A stretch of DNA of 7,614 nucleotides from an uncultured Dehalococcoidia bacterium (lineage in GTDB: Bacteria > Chloroflexota > Dehalococcoidia > Tepidiformales > Tepidiformaceae), in contig CALFYR010000079.1 of assembly GCA_937954195.1 (NCBI GenBank), forward strand, positions 1 through 7,614, in the 5' to 3' direction. Positions 1 to 6,718 of this stretch are shown here, piece by piece. The notes under the pieces were generated by a model that was not told where the DNA came from, did not search any database, and saw only the letters and a list, made by a program, of their open reading frames with translations. The first letter of the stretch is position 1. Each line of letters begins with the position of its first letter. Made by a program: the position numbers and the translations under genes.

Positions 1-158
1 GCCGGGGGTGGTTGCGGGACCGCGGAGCATGGGTTTCACCGCTGTGCGGCTGCCGGTGGGTGGCAGTCCGTCCTTTCGTGCAACTGACTATAAAAAGCTG
101 GTTGGGAGTTGTGCAAGAGGGTGGATGTGGTTTGGGGTGGATGGGTGTGGTGGCGAGG

Positions 159-188
159 GACATGCCCGGCATCCCTGCCGGGCCTCTG
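159..188 (+). repeat. Solitary REP-type hairpin (R1)
   Basis: An 8-bp perfect stem (GCCCGGCA / TGCCGGGC, 164-171 and 176-183) closes a TCCC loop. The 30 bases 159-188 are the exact reverse complement of 6725-6754 in the element downstream of the RAYT gene. The 3' flank CTCTGATTGCCTGG (184-197) instead matches the flank of the hairpin at 7516-7535. R1 is therefore a hybrid of the left-end hairpin type and the right-end flank. No partner hairpin is found about 135 bp to the left, so it is a single REP rather than a full element. Mobilisation by the RAYT-family transposase in this window is inferred. Confidence 0.85.
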
Positions 189-210
189 ATTGCCTGGGTG
201 CGTGTGGCCG

Positions 211-226
211 TATGATCCGGGCCATG
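211..226 (+). promoter_or_regulatory. Probable -10 box and leaderless start upstream of the hicB-like gene
   Basis: TATGAT (211-216) lies 7 nt before ATG 224, so a normal start of transcription about 7 nt after the box would fall at or next to the A of ATG, giving a leaderless mRNA. The box and start are nearly identical to 504-520 before the fucosidase gene. A possible -35, TTGCCT (190-195), lies inside the REP flank with a short 15-nt spacer and is uncertain. Confidence 0.6.
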
Positions 227-277
227 ACGACACTGAAGAACATCTGGCGGCAGGCGGAGATCGAGGATCCGAAGTGA
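224..277 (+). CDS. 17-residue mini-ORF overlapping the hicB-like start
   Basis: The ATG at 224, directly after a TATGAT box, opens a 17-codon frame (MTTLKNIWRQAEIEDPK) that stops at TGA 275-277. That stop overlaps the GTG start of the hicB-like gene by the GTGA arrangement typical of translational coupling. It could be a leader peptide whose translation delivers ribosomes to hicB. It could also be the remnant of an upstream partner gene, or non-coding with the promoter simply serving hicB. No similarity is recognised. The near-copy of this promoter/start cassette before the fucosidase gene, where the ATG is clearly used, is the main reason to take this ATG seriously. Confidence 0.35.
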   Translation: MTTLKNIWRQAEIEDPK

Positions 278-489
278 AGCAATACACGGTCATCATCGAG
301 AAGGGCGATTCGAGCTACGGCGCCTGGGTACCTGACCTTCCCGGTTGTGTCGCGGCGGCCGAGACTGCGGCGGAAGTCGAACAGCTCATTCGAGAGGCAA
401 TCGAATTCCATCTTGAGGGTCTGCGCGAGGATGGGCTGGAGGTTCCGGAGCCATCTTCCCGGGTGATCGAGGTCGCGGTCGGCGCGTGA
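274..489 (+). CDS. HicB-like antitoxin-family protein (orphan)
   Basis: A 71-residue protein with the compact HicB fold signature: an N-terminal beta strand (KQYTVIIEK), then G-A-W-V-P-D-L-P-G-C (residues 16-25), a Thr/Glu-rich turn, and an amphipathic helix with E-A-I-E-F-H-L-E-x-L (about 41-50), ending in a G-x-x-x-P-x-P tail. The GTG start at 274 is preceded by AGGA (264-267) at normal spacing. The longer frame upstream (from 190) would translate the REP flank and promoter and is not credible. HicB proteins normally neutralise the HicA mRNA interferase, but no hicA is seen on either side. This one also lacks an obvious C-terminal DNA-binding domain. It may be a solitary HicB-like regulator or a leftover antitoxin. 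The family assignment is good; the function is inferred. Confidence 0.85.
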   Translation: MKQYTVIIEKGDSSYGAWVPDLPGCVAAAETAAEVEQLIREAIEFHLEGLREDGLEVPEPSSRVIEVAVGA

Positions 490-503
490 GATGGCGGTAC
501 ACG

Positions 504-520
504 TATGATTCCGGGCCATG
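504..520 (+). promoter_or_regulatory. Probable -10 box and leaderless start of the fucosidase gene
   Basis: TATGAT (504-509) is followed by 8 nt and then ATG 518, so transcription would begin at or just before the start codon. No Shine-Dalgarno sequence fits in the gap. The stretch from CGTATGAT through ATGAC is almost the same as 209-228, differing by one inserted T. It lies in the 28-nt gap after the hicB-like stop. A -35 element is not evident. Confidence 0.6.
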
Positions 521-1756
521 ACAACGTGGTTCGATACGGCGCGGTTCGGGATGTTCATCCACTGGGGGCACTCTTCCCAGCAGGGTGTGGAGCTTTCGTG
601 GCCTATGGTTGGCGGAAATTCGGCGTTGCCGGAAGGCGACCTGACGGTTGAGCGGTACCAATCCTCGGCGGCGACGTTCAATCCCGAGTACTGGGACCCT
701 GTTGCGCTCGCGCGAACGGCGAAGGCGCTCGGCATGCAGTACGCGGTGCTGACGACGAAGCACCACGACGGCTACGCGATGTTCCACACGAAGACGAGCA
801 CGTTCGGGGTCGAGCATTCGCCGTACGGGAAAGACATCGTCCGCGAGTACGTGGATGCGTTCCGGGCCGAAGGGCTGCGGGTCGGCTTCTACTTTTCGCT
901 CATCGATTGGGCGCATCCGGACTACCCGGCGTGGCGGGACGAGGACCGGCCGTACCGGTTCGGGCGCCACCGCCAGCCGGAGCCGGAGGCGTGGGCGCGC
1001 TTTGTGGACGTGATGTTCGAGCAGGTGCGCGAACTGCTGACGAACTACGGGACGATCGACGTGTTCTGGTTCGATGGCGGGTGGGAGCGGACCGCGGAGC
1101 AGTGGCGCGCAACGGAGCTGGAGTCGCTGATCCGCGAGTTGCAGCCGGGGATCCTGCTGAACGACCGTTTGCCCGGGGTGGGGGACTTCGAAACGCCGGA
1201 GCAGTTCGTGCCGGCCCAGGCGCCGCACCGCACGTGGGAAACGTGCATGACACTCAACGAGAGCTGGGGGTACAACCCGCGCGATGAGGCATGGAAGTCG
1301 CCGCGGCAGGTGGTGCACACGCTGTGCGAGGTGGCGGGCCGGGGCGGGAACCTTTTGCTGAACGTGAGCCCGATGGGGGATGGGAGCATCATGCCGGAGC
1401 AGCGGGCCATCCTGGGGGCGATGCAGCGCTGGCTGAGCCAGAACGGCGCAAGCATTGTCGGCACCGAACCGGGCCTGGAGCCGTGGCAGTTCTACGGTCC
1501 GAGCACGAAGCGGGGCAACACCATCTACCTGCATCTGCTTCTGCGCCCATACGAGACGGTCACCGTGCGGGGCATGCCGATCAAGCACGTGAAATCGGTG
1601 AGGGTGCTCGCCTCCGGGCGGGAGCTGGAGTTCACGACGCGCTGCGCGATCATCGACCAGTGGTTCAACCCGGACCCGAAGGGCGAGGTGACCATCAGCG
1701 TGCCGGAGGACGTGCTGGACCCGTTCGCGACAGTGTTGGCGCTGGAGTTGGAGTAG
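518..1756 (+). CDS. Alpha-L-fucosidase, glycoside hydrolase family 29
   Basis: A 412-residue protein that would hydrolyse terminal alpha-L-fucose from oligosaccharides or glycoconjugates. Family GH29 features are clear: the N-terminal strand A-R-F-G-M-F-I-H-W-G (8-17), T-K-H-H-D-G-Y (80-86), G-F-Y-F-S-L-I-D-W (123-131), and the nucleophile region V-F-W-F-D-G-G (182-188) with Asp186 as likely nucleophile. The L-L-N-V-S-P motif follows near the end of the barrel, and then a C-terminal beta domain. The acid/base in this family is poorly conserved; Glu225, Glu228, Glu241 and Glu248 are candidates. There is no signal peptide, as the barrel begins almost at residue 1, so the enzyme is probably cytoplasmic and acts on imported small fucosides. 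The ATG at 518 is supported by the promoter box just upstream. No sugar transporter or other fucose gene is visible nearby. Confidence 0.93.
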   Translation: MTTWFDTARFGMFIHWGHSSQQGVELSWPMVGGNSALPEGDLTVERYQSSAATFNPEYWDPVALARTAKALGMQYAVLTTKHHDGYAMFHTKTSTFGVEHSPYGKDIVREYVDAFRAEGLRVGFYFSLIDWAHPDYPAWRDEDRPYRFGRHRQPEPEAWARFVDVMFEQVRELLTNYGTIDVFWFDGGWERTAEQWRATELESLIRELQPGILLNDRLPGVGDFETPEQFVPAQAPHRTWETCMTLNESWGYNPRDEAWKSPRQVVHTLCEVAGRGGNLLLNVSPMGDGSIMPEQRAILGAMQRWLSQNGASIVGTEPGLEPWQFYGPSTKRGNTIYLHLLLRPYETVTVRGMPIKHVKSVRVLASGRELEFTTRCAIIDQWFNPDPKGEVTISVPEDVLDPFATVLALELE

Positions 1757-1812
1757 TTCAGGTCCGGTAAGGCAGGTTTGGAGCCCGCTGATACGCTGAT
1801 TGGGTGGGGGTT

Positions 1813-1817
1813 GGAGG
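1813..1817 (+). promoter_or_regulatory. Ribosome binding site GGAGG
   Basis: GGAGG ends 5 nt before ATG 1823 and decides the start of the small membrane protein. It is the clearest Shine-Dalgarno in the window, in contrast to the leaderless-looking starts of several neighbours. Confidence 0.6.
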
Positions 1818-1822
1818 CGGCC

Positions 1823-1981
1823 ATGAACCTTGGGGTGTGGACGGCAATTGGTGTTGCGGTGGGCAGCGCGTTCTTTGCGGCGACCGGCGAGGCGTACTGG
1901 ATTGGCGCGGGTGTCGCGGTCGGCGTTGCGCTGGGAATCGCGATGGAAGCGAAGGGCCGGGACGAGGACGAATCGCAGTAA
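1823..1981 (+). CDS. Small two-helix membrane protein, glycine-zipper type, function unknown
   Basis: A 52-residue protein with two hydrophobic segments (about residues 4-21 and 25-41) separated by a short polar turn (TGEAYW), and a charged tail KGRDEDESQ. Small residues repeat every four positions (G10/G14, then G30/G34/G38), a glycine-zipper pattern that favours tight helix packing. The ATG at 1823 with GGAGG upstream is preferred over the in-frame TTG at 1778, which would add a polar N-terminus without a ribosome site. It follows the fucosidase stop by 66 nt and precedes the next gene by 10 nt, so it probably forms a two-gene unit with that gene. I do not recognise a specific family. Weak hairpin-forming membrane proteins of this kind are common and mostly uncharacterised. 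Confidence 0.65.
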   Translation: MNLGVWTAIGVAVGSAFFAATGEAYWIGAGVAVGVALGIAMEAKGRDEDESQ

Positions 1982-1991
1982 CATCACCGGC

Positions 1992-2234
1992 GTGGATGAG
2001 GCTCGCGAGCTCATTGCCGACAAGACGTGGGAGTGGTCGCTCTTCCGGCTGGGGGACGGCTCGCTGTTGTTGAGTGTGGTGTGCGGGACTGTCGGCGTGT
2101 ACGAGATCGACGTGAGCCTCGGACCGGAGACGACGGCGGCATACGAGCGGGATGGGATCAGCGTGATCGAGAAGCTTGCGGCGGAGGTGACGTATTCGCC
2201 GCGGAAGTGGGCGGCGGCGCCGGCGGCGCCGTGA
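1992..2234 (+). CDS. Hypothetical protein, 80 residues
   Basis: A soluble protein with no recognised family. It reads as a short alpha/beta domain: a helix with acidic and basic residues (DEAREL), then W-E-W-S-L-F-R-L, a beta-rich centre G-D-G-S-L-L-L-S-V-V-C-G-T-V-G-V-Y-E (21-38), and an amphipathic helix S-V-I-E-K-L-A-A-E-V (57-66). It ends in an Ala/Pro tail. GTG 1992 is the only plausible start, since the frame upstream contains no near initiator and translates the antisense-like side of the membrane-protein gene. No good Shine-Dalgarno is visible, and the 10-nt gap from the previous stop suggests coupled expression. Its stop directly abuts the vapC stop on the other strand, leaving no room for a terminator. 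Confidence 0.6.
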   Translation: MDEARELIADKTWEWSLFRLGDGSLLLSVVCGTVGVYEIDVSLGPETTAAYERDGISVIEKLAAEVTYSPRKWAAAPAAP

Positions 2235-2621
2235 TTACCAGAGGACCGGTACCAAACCTGATGCGGCGATACGTCGATCCCGGCTGACAAGTGGAAGTCC
2301 GAGTTCGATGGCGGTCGACACAATCATGCGGTCTGCGGGGTCGCGAGGCATCGAATCGCCTAGTTGGACCGCCCGGACGGCTATCGCGGGCGTAAGTGGA
2401 TGCAGCCGGACGCCGGTCAACCGGGCGGCACGCTCGACATACGCGAGTGCGCCACCTTCGACCGCAATCTTTCCGCGCGACTCAAGCATCGCTACCTCCC
2501 AGGCCACCACTGCCGGAATCACAACCTCAGCTGACTGGTTAAGGAGATCACGTGCTCGCTGCGACAGGTCAGGCAGTCGCTCAGTCCACCAAATGAGGGC
2601 GTGGGTATCGACAACTACCAC
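2235..2621 (-). CDS. VapC-family PIN-domain toxin ribonuclease
   Basis: A 128-residue PIN-domain protein, a usual length for VapC toxins, which cleave RNA using bound divalent metal. The acidic quartet is intact: Asp5 in V-V-V-D-T-H-A-L-I-W-W, Glu42 in V-V-A-W-E-V, Asp97 in the R-D-P-A-D-R-M-I motif (93-100) and Asp115 in V-S-R-D-R-R. The GTG start at 2621 lies inside the end of the antitoxin gene (7-nt overlap), so the two are translationally coupled, antitoxin first. The toxin is therefore predicted to be active and restrained by the VapB/Phd-type partner. The TAA stop at 2235 touches the stop of the convergent gene on the plus strand. Confidence 0.92.
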   Translation of the reverse strand: MVVVDTHALIWWTERLPDLSQRARDLLNQSAEVVIPAVVAWEVAMLESRGKIAVEGGALAYVERAARLTGVRLHPLTPAIAVRAVQLGDSMPRDPADRMIVSTAIELGLPLVSRDRRIAASGLVPVLW

Positions 2622-2848
2622 TTACTGGACTGCCACTCGTCTTCCAGGGGTGACTCAATATCGCCCAGCACCTTCACCATTCCTGAGATGTCCTCCCGGA
2701 CCGGTGCAGTGCTTTCTCGGGCGACGCGAACGAGCGGGCGTCCGTCTTCCGTCACGACGATCTCTTCGCCCGTTGCGGCGACCTCTTCGAGGAGCGACTT
2801 CAACCGCTGTTCAAAGTCTTCGATTGGGATGACGAGTTCGCGTGCCAC
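2615..2848 (-). CDS. Phd/YefM-type (VapB-like) antitoxin
   Basis: A 77-residue antitoxin partner of the downstream PIN toxin. It has the Phd/YefM N-terminal layout: a short strand R-E-L-V-I-P-I, a helix with F-E-Q-R-L-K-S-L-L-E-E-V (12-23), then E-E-I-V-V-T-E-D-G-R-P-L-V-R-V (28-42), the strand-turn-strand that normally binds DNA as a dimer. An acidic C-terminal arm (E-D-I-S-G to E-D-E-W) would wrap the toxin. I place the start at GTG 2848, because TATACT (2855-2860) lies exactly 6 nt upstream; the in-frame GTG at 2866 would lie before that box. The gene starts 38 nt after the dnaE stop. Autorepression by the antitoxin-toxin complex is usual in this family but no operator was resolved. Confidence 0.88.
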   Translation of the reverse strand: MARELVIPIEDFEQRLKSLLEEVAATGEEIVVTEDGRPLVRVARESTAPVREDISGMVKVLGDIESPLEDEWQSSKW

Positions 2849-2860
2849 GCAACCAGTATA
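2846..2860 (-). promoter_or_regulatory. Probable -10 box and leaderless start of the antitoxin gene
   Basis: On the minus strand TATACT (2860-2855) is followed by GGTTGC and then GTG (2848-2846). The 6-nt gap would place the transcript start at or next to the start codon. The box lies in the 38-nt gap after dnaE, giving the TA pair expression independent of dnaE read-through. No convincing -35 was found. Confidence 0.55.
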
Positions 2861-2886
2861 TCGCACGTGCCGCTGCGTCCCGCGCC

Positions 2887-5800
2887 TTACGCCGCTCCCA
2901 CCATCTTTGCGCCGGTGACACGGACGGTCCCGCGGTTGCCGAGGAACGAACGCAGGCTGCGTTGCAGGTCCTCGGTGGCGGCGGCGCGGGGGAAGTCGAA
3001 CTCCAGTTCCTCGCCGGCGGTATCGCGTACGACGAGGCGGACTTCGTCGGTGCCGGGGTGTTCGTTCAGCATGCCGACGATGGTTTTCAGCAGCGCCTTA
3101 TCGGCCAGTTCATCCTCGGTTTCGAAGAGCGTAATCGTGAGCCTGGCACGGTCGGCGTTGACCGGCGGGGTGGTGCCGGGGCGGGAGGCCTCGGCGGTAG
3201 CGCCGTTATAGGCGTGGCCGTTCGCGCGCTGGCCGTTCGGGGCCGGCGAGCCGTTGCGGTACCCGTTGCCGTTGCCGTTGGCGTTGCCACCCGGGGTGTA
3301 GCCGGTCTGGCGCTGGGGGTACGGCGCCGGGCCATCGCCGGGGGCTTCGTCCATGCGGGGGCGGCGCTTCGGCTGTTCGACCTGCCATTGCTCGGCGACG
3401 AACCCAACGACCGTGCCGGCCTCGGAATCGTAGGGAGCGGCCTTTCGGACATTCAGGTTCACGCGGTCGCCGCGGTCGCGGAGTTCGACCGAGCACACGA
3501 GGACGCGGCCCTCGGCCGAGATCTCTTCACTCGTCAGTTCGATGGTGTCGCTCCAGACCGTGAGTTCGGCGTTGCCGGCGAGGTCTTCCAGGTCGACCAC
3601 GTAGAACTTGCGTCCATCGCGGGTGGTGCGCGCGTTCACGCGGCTGACCATGCCGGCGACGGTGACCGTCTGACCGGCCAGGTCCTGTCCCAGGTCGGCG
3701 AGCGTGTGGGTGGCGAACCGGCCGACATCCTGCGCCACGGCCTTAAACGGGTGTTCCGAGACGTAGACGCCGAGGAGTTCCTTCTCCCAGGCGAGCATGT
3801 CTTCCTTGCGGGCGGGCACTTCTTCCAGGTCCAGCGTGGGCAACGGCGTGTCGACCTGGCTCCCAAACAGATCGAACATCGTCGATTGCCCGCTCTCCTT
3901 GAGTTCGCGTTCCTTCTTCGCGAGCGCGGCGAGGCGTTCGGCGTTGATGGCGAGGGTGTGGCGGTTGTACGGGCCGGGTGGCCCACCGATGAGGTCGAAG
4001 GCGCCGGCCTTGGCGAGGTGTTCGAGCACCCGTGAGTTTGCCCCGCTGAGGTCGGCCCGCTTGCAGAAGTCTTCGATGTCCTTATAGATGCCGCCCTTTT
4101 CGCGCTCGGCGATGATGCCTTCGCAGGCGGTGGAGCCGACGTTCTTCACGACGCCGAGTCCGAAGCGGATGGCGAGCGAGCCATCCTGCCGCTTCTCCAC
4201 GCTGAAGTTGTCGTGGCTCATGTTGATATCGGGCGGGAGCACTTCGATGCCGAGCTTGGAGCATTCGGCGACGGCCGCGGCGATGCGCGCATGGGTATCG
4301 GGTGCGCTCTTGGTAAGGCGGAGGAGGGCGGTCATGTACTGGACCGGGTAGTTCGCCTTGAGCCAGGCGGTCTGGTAGGCGATGTGGCCGTAGCACCAAC
4401 TGTGGGCCTTATTGAAGGCGTATCCGGCGAAGGGCTCGATGAGGTCGAAGACGGCGCCCGCATCGGCTTCGGAATAGCCCTTGGCCATGGCGCCGGCGAT
4501 GAAGCGGCCGCGCTCTTCGACCATGATCTCGGCCTTCTTCTTGCCCATGGCCTTCCGCATGATGTCGGCCTGGCCGAGGGTGTAGCCGGCGAACTGCTGG
4601 ACGATGAGCATCACCTGGTCCTGGTAGACGATGACCCCGAACGTTTCGTCCAGGATGTTCGCCAGGTCCGGGTGGGGGTAGGTGACCTGGATCTTGCCGT
4701 GCCGCGAATCGATGAAGCGGGGGATGTGCTGCATGGGGCCCGGCCGGTAGAGCGCGACCATGGCGCAGAGGTCCGAGATGTTGGCGGGCTGGAGGTCCTG
4801 GATGTAGCGCCGCATTCCGGCGGATTCCAGCTGGAACACGCCGAACGTCTCGCCCTTGCCGAGCATCTCCATCGCCTTCGTATCGCCATCGGGGAGGTGG
4901 ACGATGTCGATGTCTTCGCCGGTGGTTTCCTTGATGAGTTCGACCGCGCGCTGGAGGATGCTGAGGTTCGAAAGGCCGAGGAAGTCCATCTTCAGGAGGC
5001 CGATCTTGGCGACCTGCTCCATGGCGAACTGGGTGGTGGGGATGCTGTCCTCGTCGCCCTTGCTGGGGCGCTGGAGGGGCACGGTCTCAATGAGCGGGTC
5101 GCGGGAGATGACGACGCCGGCGGCGTGGGTGCTCGCGTGGCGCGAGACGCCTTCGAGCTTCTGCGCGGTATCGAGCAGGCGCTTCACTTTGGGGTCGCTC
5201 TCGTAGGCGTCCTTCATCTCCTGGGACTGCTCGAGCGATTCGGCCAGGGTGATGTGGAGCTGATCGGGGACGAGGCGGGCGACGCGGTCCGTTTCGGCGT
5301 AGGAGATGCCGAGGGCGCGGCCGACATCGCGGATGGCGGCCTTCGCGCCGAGCGTCCCGAAGGTGATGATCTGGGCGACGCGATCCTTGCCATAGCGTTC
5401 GTAGGCGAAGCGGATCATCTCGTCGCGGCGGTCGTCGGCGAAGTCGAAGTCGACGTCGGGCATTTCGCGGCGTTCGAGGTTGAGGAAGCGTTCGAAGACG
5501 AGCCGGTTCGCCACCGGATCGATGTCGGTGACCTTGAGTGCGTAGAGCACGAGGGAGGCGGCGGCGGAGCCGCGGACGCCCATGCGGATGCCCTGCTTGC
5601 GGGCGAAGTCGGCGATCTCTTTGACCACGTACATGTAGTCGGTGAAGCCGGTTTGCTTGAGGACGTCGAGTTCGTAGGTGAGGCGCTGTTCGAGTTCGGG
5701 CGTGATTTCGTCGAAGCGATCGTGGAGGCCGCGGAAGCAGAGTTCGGCGAGGTATTCGTCGCTGCTGCGGCCGGCCGGGATGGGTGGTTCGGGGAGGAGG

Positions 5801-6630
5801 GTGCGTTCGAAGTGGAGGTCGAGGTCGCACTCGTTGGCGACGAGCATGGTGTTGGAGAGGAACTCGGGGTTATCGGGGAAGGCGAGGCGCATTTCGTCCT
5901 CGCTCTTCACGTGGTAGCCGGTGCCATCGATCTTGAAGCGGTTGGGCTGATCGACGGTGGCGTTCGTGCCGATGCAGAGGAGCACGTCGTGGGCTTCGGC
6001 CTCATCCGGGTGGGTGTAGTGGCTGTCGTTGGTGGCCACGACGTTGATGCCCATTTCGCGGCCGATATCGGCGATCACGGGGTTGAGGCGGCTGAACTTC
6101 TCGTCGCCGTGGTTCTGGACTTCGAGGTAGTAGTGCCCATCGAAGACTTCTCGGTAGTAGCGGGCGACATCCATGGCGCCTTCGCGGTCGCCTTCCTGGA
6201 TGCGGCGGTGGAACTCGGAGGAGGGACAGCCGGAGAGGACGGTGATGCCTTCGTTGTGGAGTTCCATCAGTTCCCGGTCGATGCGGGGTTTGTAGTAGTA
6301 GCCTTCCAGGTTGGACTTGGTGACGAGGGCGATGAGGTTTTTGTAGCCCGCCATATCCCGGGCGAGCATGATGAGGTGGTAGGGGGAGCTATCGCCGCGT
6401 TCGCGGCTGTGGCGGCTGCCGGGGGCGACGTAGGCTTCGAGGCCGATGATGGGTTTGATGCCGCGGGCGGTGGCTTCGCGGTAGAAATCGATCGCGCCGT
6501 AGAGGGCGCCGTGGTCCGTCATGGCGACGGCCTCCTGGCCGAGCGACTTCACGCGGTCCATGAGGGGAGCCATCTTGCTCATGCCATCGAGCAGGGAATA
6601 CTCGGTGTGAGTGTGTAGATGGGTGAACAT
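2887..6630 (-). CDS. dnaE: DNA polymerase III subunit alpha
   Basis: The 1247-residue replicative polymerase. The N-terminal PHP domain (about 1-275) starts H-L-H-T-H-T-E-Y-S-L-L-D-G (4-16). All nine expected metal ligands can be placed: His6, His8, Asp15, His40, Glu65, His85, Cys135, Asp202 and His204. The polymerase core follows, with G-S-A-A-A-S-L (354-360), catalytic Asp392 and Asp394 in P-D-V-D-F-D-F, and Asp549 in K-M-D-F-L-G-L. F-N-K-A-H-S (739-744) precedes the helix-hairpin-helix region. A probable sliding-clamp binding peptide Q-S-T-M-F (915-919) and an OB fold (about 986-1065) come next. It is longer than the usual 1150-1180 residues because of an Asn/Gly/Pro-rich linker (about 1085-1158) and an extra alpha/beta C-terminal domain (about 1160-1247). 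ATG 6630 begins directly with the PHP motif. The gene stands alone between the RAYT unit and the TA pair. Confidence 0.97.
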   Translation of the reverse strand: MFTHLHTHTEYSLLDGMSKMAPLMDRVKSLGQEAVAMTDHGALYGAIDFYREATARGIKPIIGLEAYVAPGSRHSRERGDSSPYHLIMLARDMAGYKNLIALVTKSNLEGYYYKPRIDRELMELHNEGITVLSGCPSSEFHRRIQEGDREGAMDVARYYREVFDGHYYLEVQNHGDEKFSRLNPVIADIGREMGINVVATNDSHYTHPDEAEAHDVLLCIGTNATVDQPNRFKIDGTGYHVKSEDEMRLAFPDNPEFLSNTMLVANECDLDLHFERTLLPEPPIPAGRSSDEYLAELCFRGLHDRFDEITPELEQRLTYELDVLKQTGFTDYMYVVKEIADFARKQGIRMGVRGSAAASLVLYALKVTDIDPVANRLVFERFLNLERREMPDVDFDFADDRRDEMIRFAYERYGKDRVAQIITFGTLGAKAAIRDVGRALGISYAETDRVARLVPDQLHITLAESLEQSQEMKDAYESDPKVKRLLDTAQKLEGVSRHASTHAAGVVISRDPLIETVPLQRPSKGDEDSIPTTQFAMEQVAKIGLLKMDFLGLSNLSILQRAVELIKETTGEDIDIVHLPDGDTKAMEMLGKGETFGVFQLESAGMRRYIQDLQPANISDLCAMVALYRPGPMQHIPRFIDSRHGKIQVTYPHPDLANILDETFGVIVYQDQVMLIVQQFAGYTLGQADIMRKAMGKKKAEIMVEERGRFIAGAMAKGYSEADAGAVFDLIEPFAGYAFNKAHSWCYGHIAYQTAWLKANYPVQYMTALLRLTKSAPDTHARIAAAVAECSKLGIEVLPPDINMSHDNFSVEKRQDGSLAIRFGLGVVKNVGSTACEGIIAEREKGGIYKDIEDFCKRADLSGANSRVLEHLAKAGAFDLIGGPPGPYNRHTLAINAERLAALAKKERELKESGQSTMFDLFGSQVDTPLPTLDLEEVPARKEDMLAWEKELLGVYVSEHPFKAVAQDVGRFATHTLADLGQDLAGQTVTVAGMVSRVNARTTRDGRKFYVVDLEDLAGNAELTVWSDTIELTSEEISAEGRVLVCSVELRDRGDRVNLNVRKAAPYDSEAGTVVGFVAEQWQVEQPKRRPRMDEAPGDGPAPYPQRQTGYTPGGNANGNGNGYRNGSPAPNGQRANGHAYNGATAEASRPGTTPPVNADRARLTITLFETEDELADKALLKTIVGMLNEHPGTDEVRLVVRDTAGEELEFDFPRAAATEDLQRSLRSFLGNRGTVRVTGAKMVGAA

Positions 6631-6645
6631 ATCTTTGGGAGGCCC

Positions 6646-6651
6646 AGTCTA
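6646..6651 (-). promoter_or_regulatory. Possible -10 box of dnaE
   Basis: TAGACT on the minus strand ends 15 nt before ATG 6630. Initiation about 7 nt later would give a leader of only 8-9 nt with no clear Shine-Dalgarno (CCCAAAGAT). The -35 is not convincing. It lies in the 88-bp gap between dnaE and the repeat element at 6719. Confidence 0.35.
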
Positions 6652-6718
6652 CACCGGGAGGGCGCTGGGCTCGACCGTTGTTATGGAGAAATGGGCGGGA
6701 ATTTGGGGGTGGGACAAG

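Noticed and set aside
89..94. TATAAA as a promoter
   Set aside because: No credible reading frame follows within a sensible distance and no -35 is evident.
119..145. G/T-rich stretch with a repeated GGGTGGATG (119-127, 135-143), possible quadruplex
   Set aside because: Only short tracts and one duplication; not enough to call a structure or regulatory site.
1..158. Coding sequence at the left edge
   Set aside because: The open frames on both strands run into the REP and lack any recognisable motif or start signal.
1778..1822. TTG start extending the small membrane protein
   Set aside because: ATG 1823 has a GGAGG at ideal spacing and starts right before the first membrane helix.
386..2323. 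645-codon minus-strand frame across the fucosidase gene
   Set aside because: Arg/His/Pro-rich shadow translation with no domain; the GH29 gene on the plus strand is unambiguous.
2849..2866. GTG 2866 as antitoxin start
   Set aside because: It lies upstream of the TATACT box and adds six residues not matching the family N-terminus.
2842..4035. 397-codon plus-strand frame across the dnaE 3' end
   Set aside because: Shadow of dnaE, biased to G, V and A, with no recognisable motif.
4213..6618. 801-codon open frame antisense to dnaE
   Set aside because: It is the complement of a GC-rich coding strand. The product is a monotonous run of E, V, G, A and D, and every dnaE motif is on the other strand.
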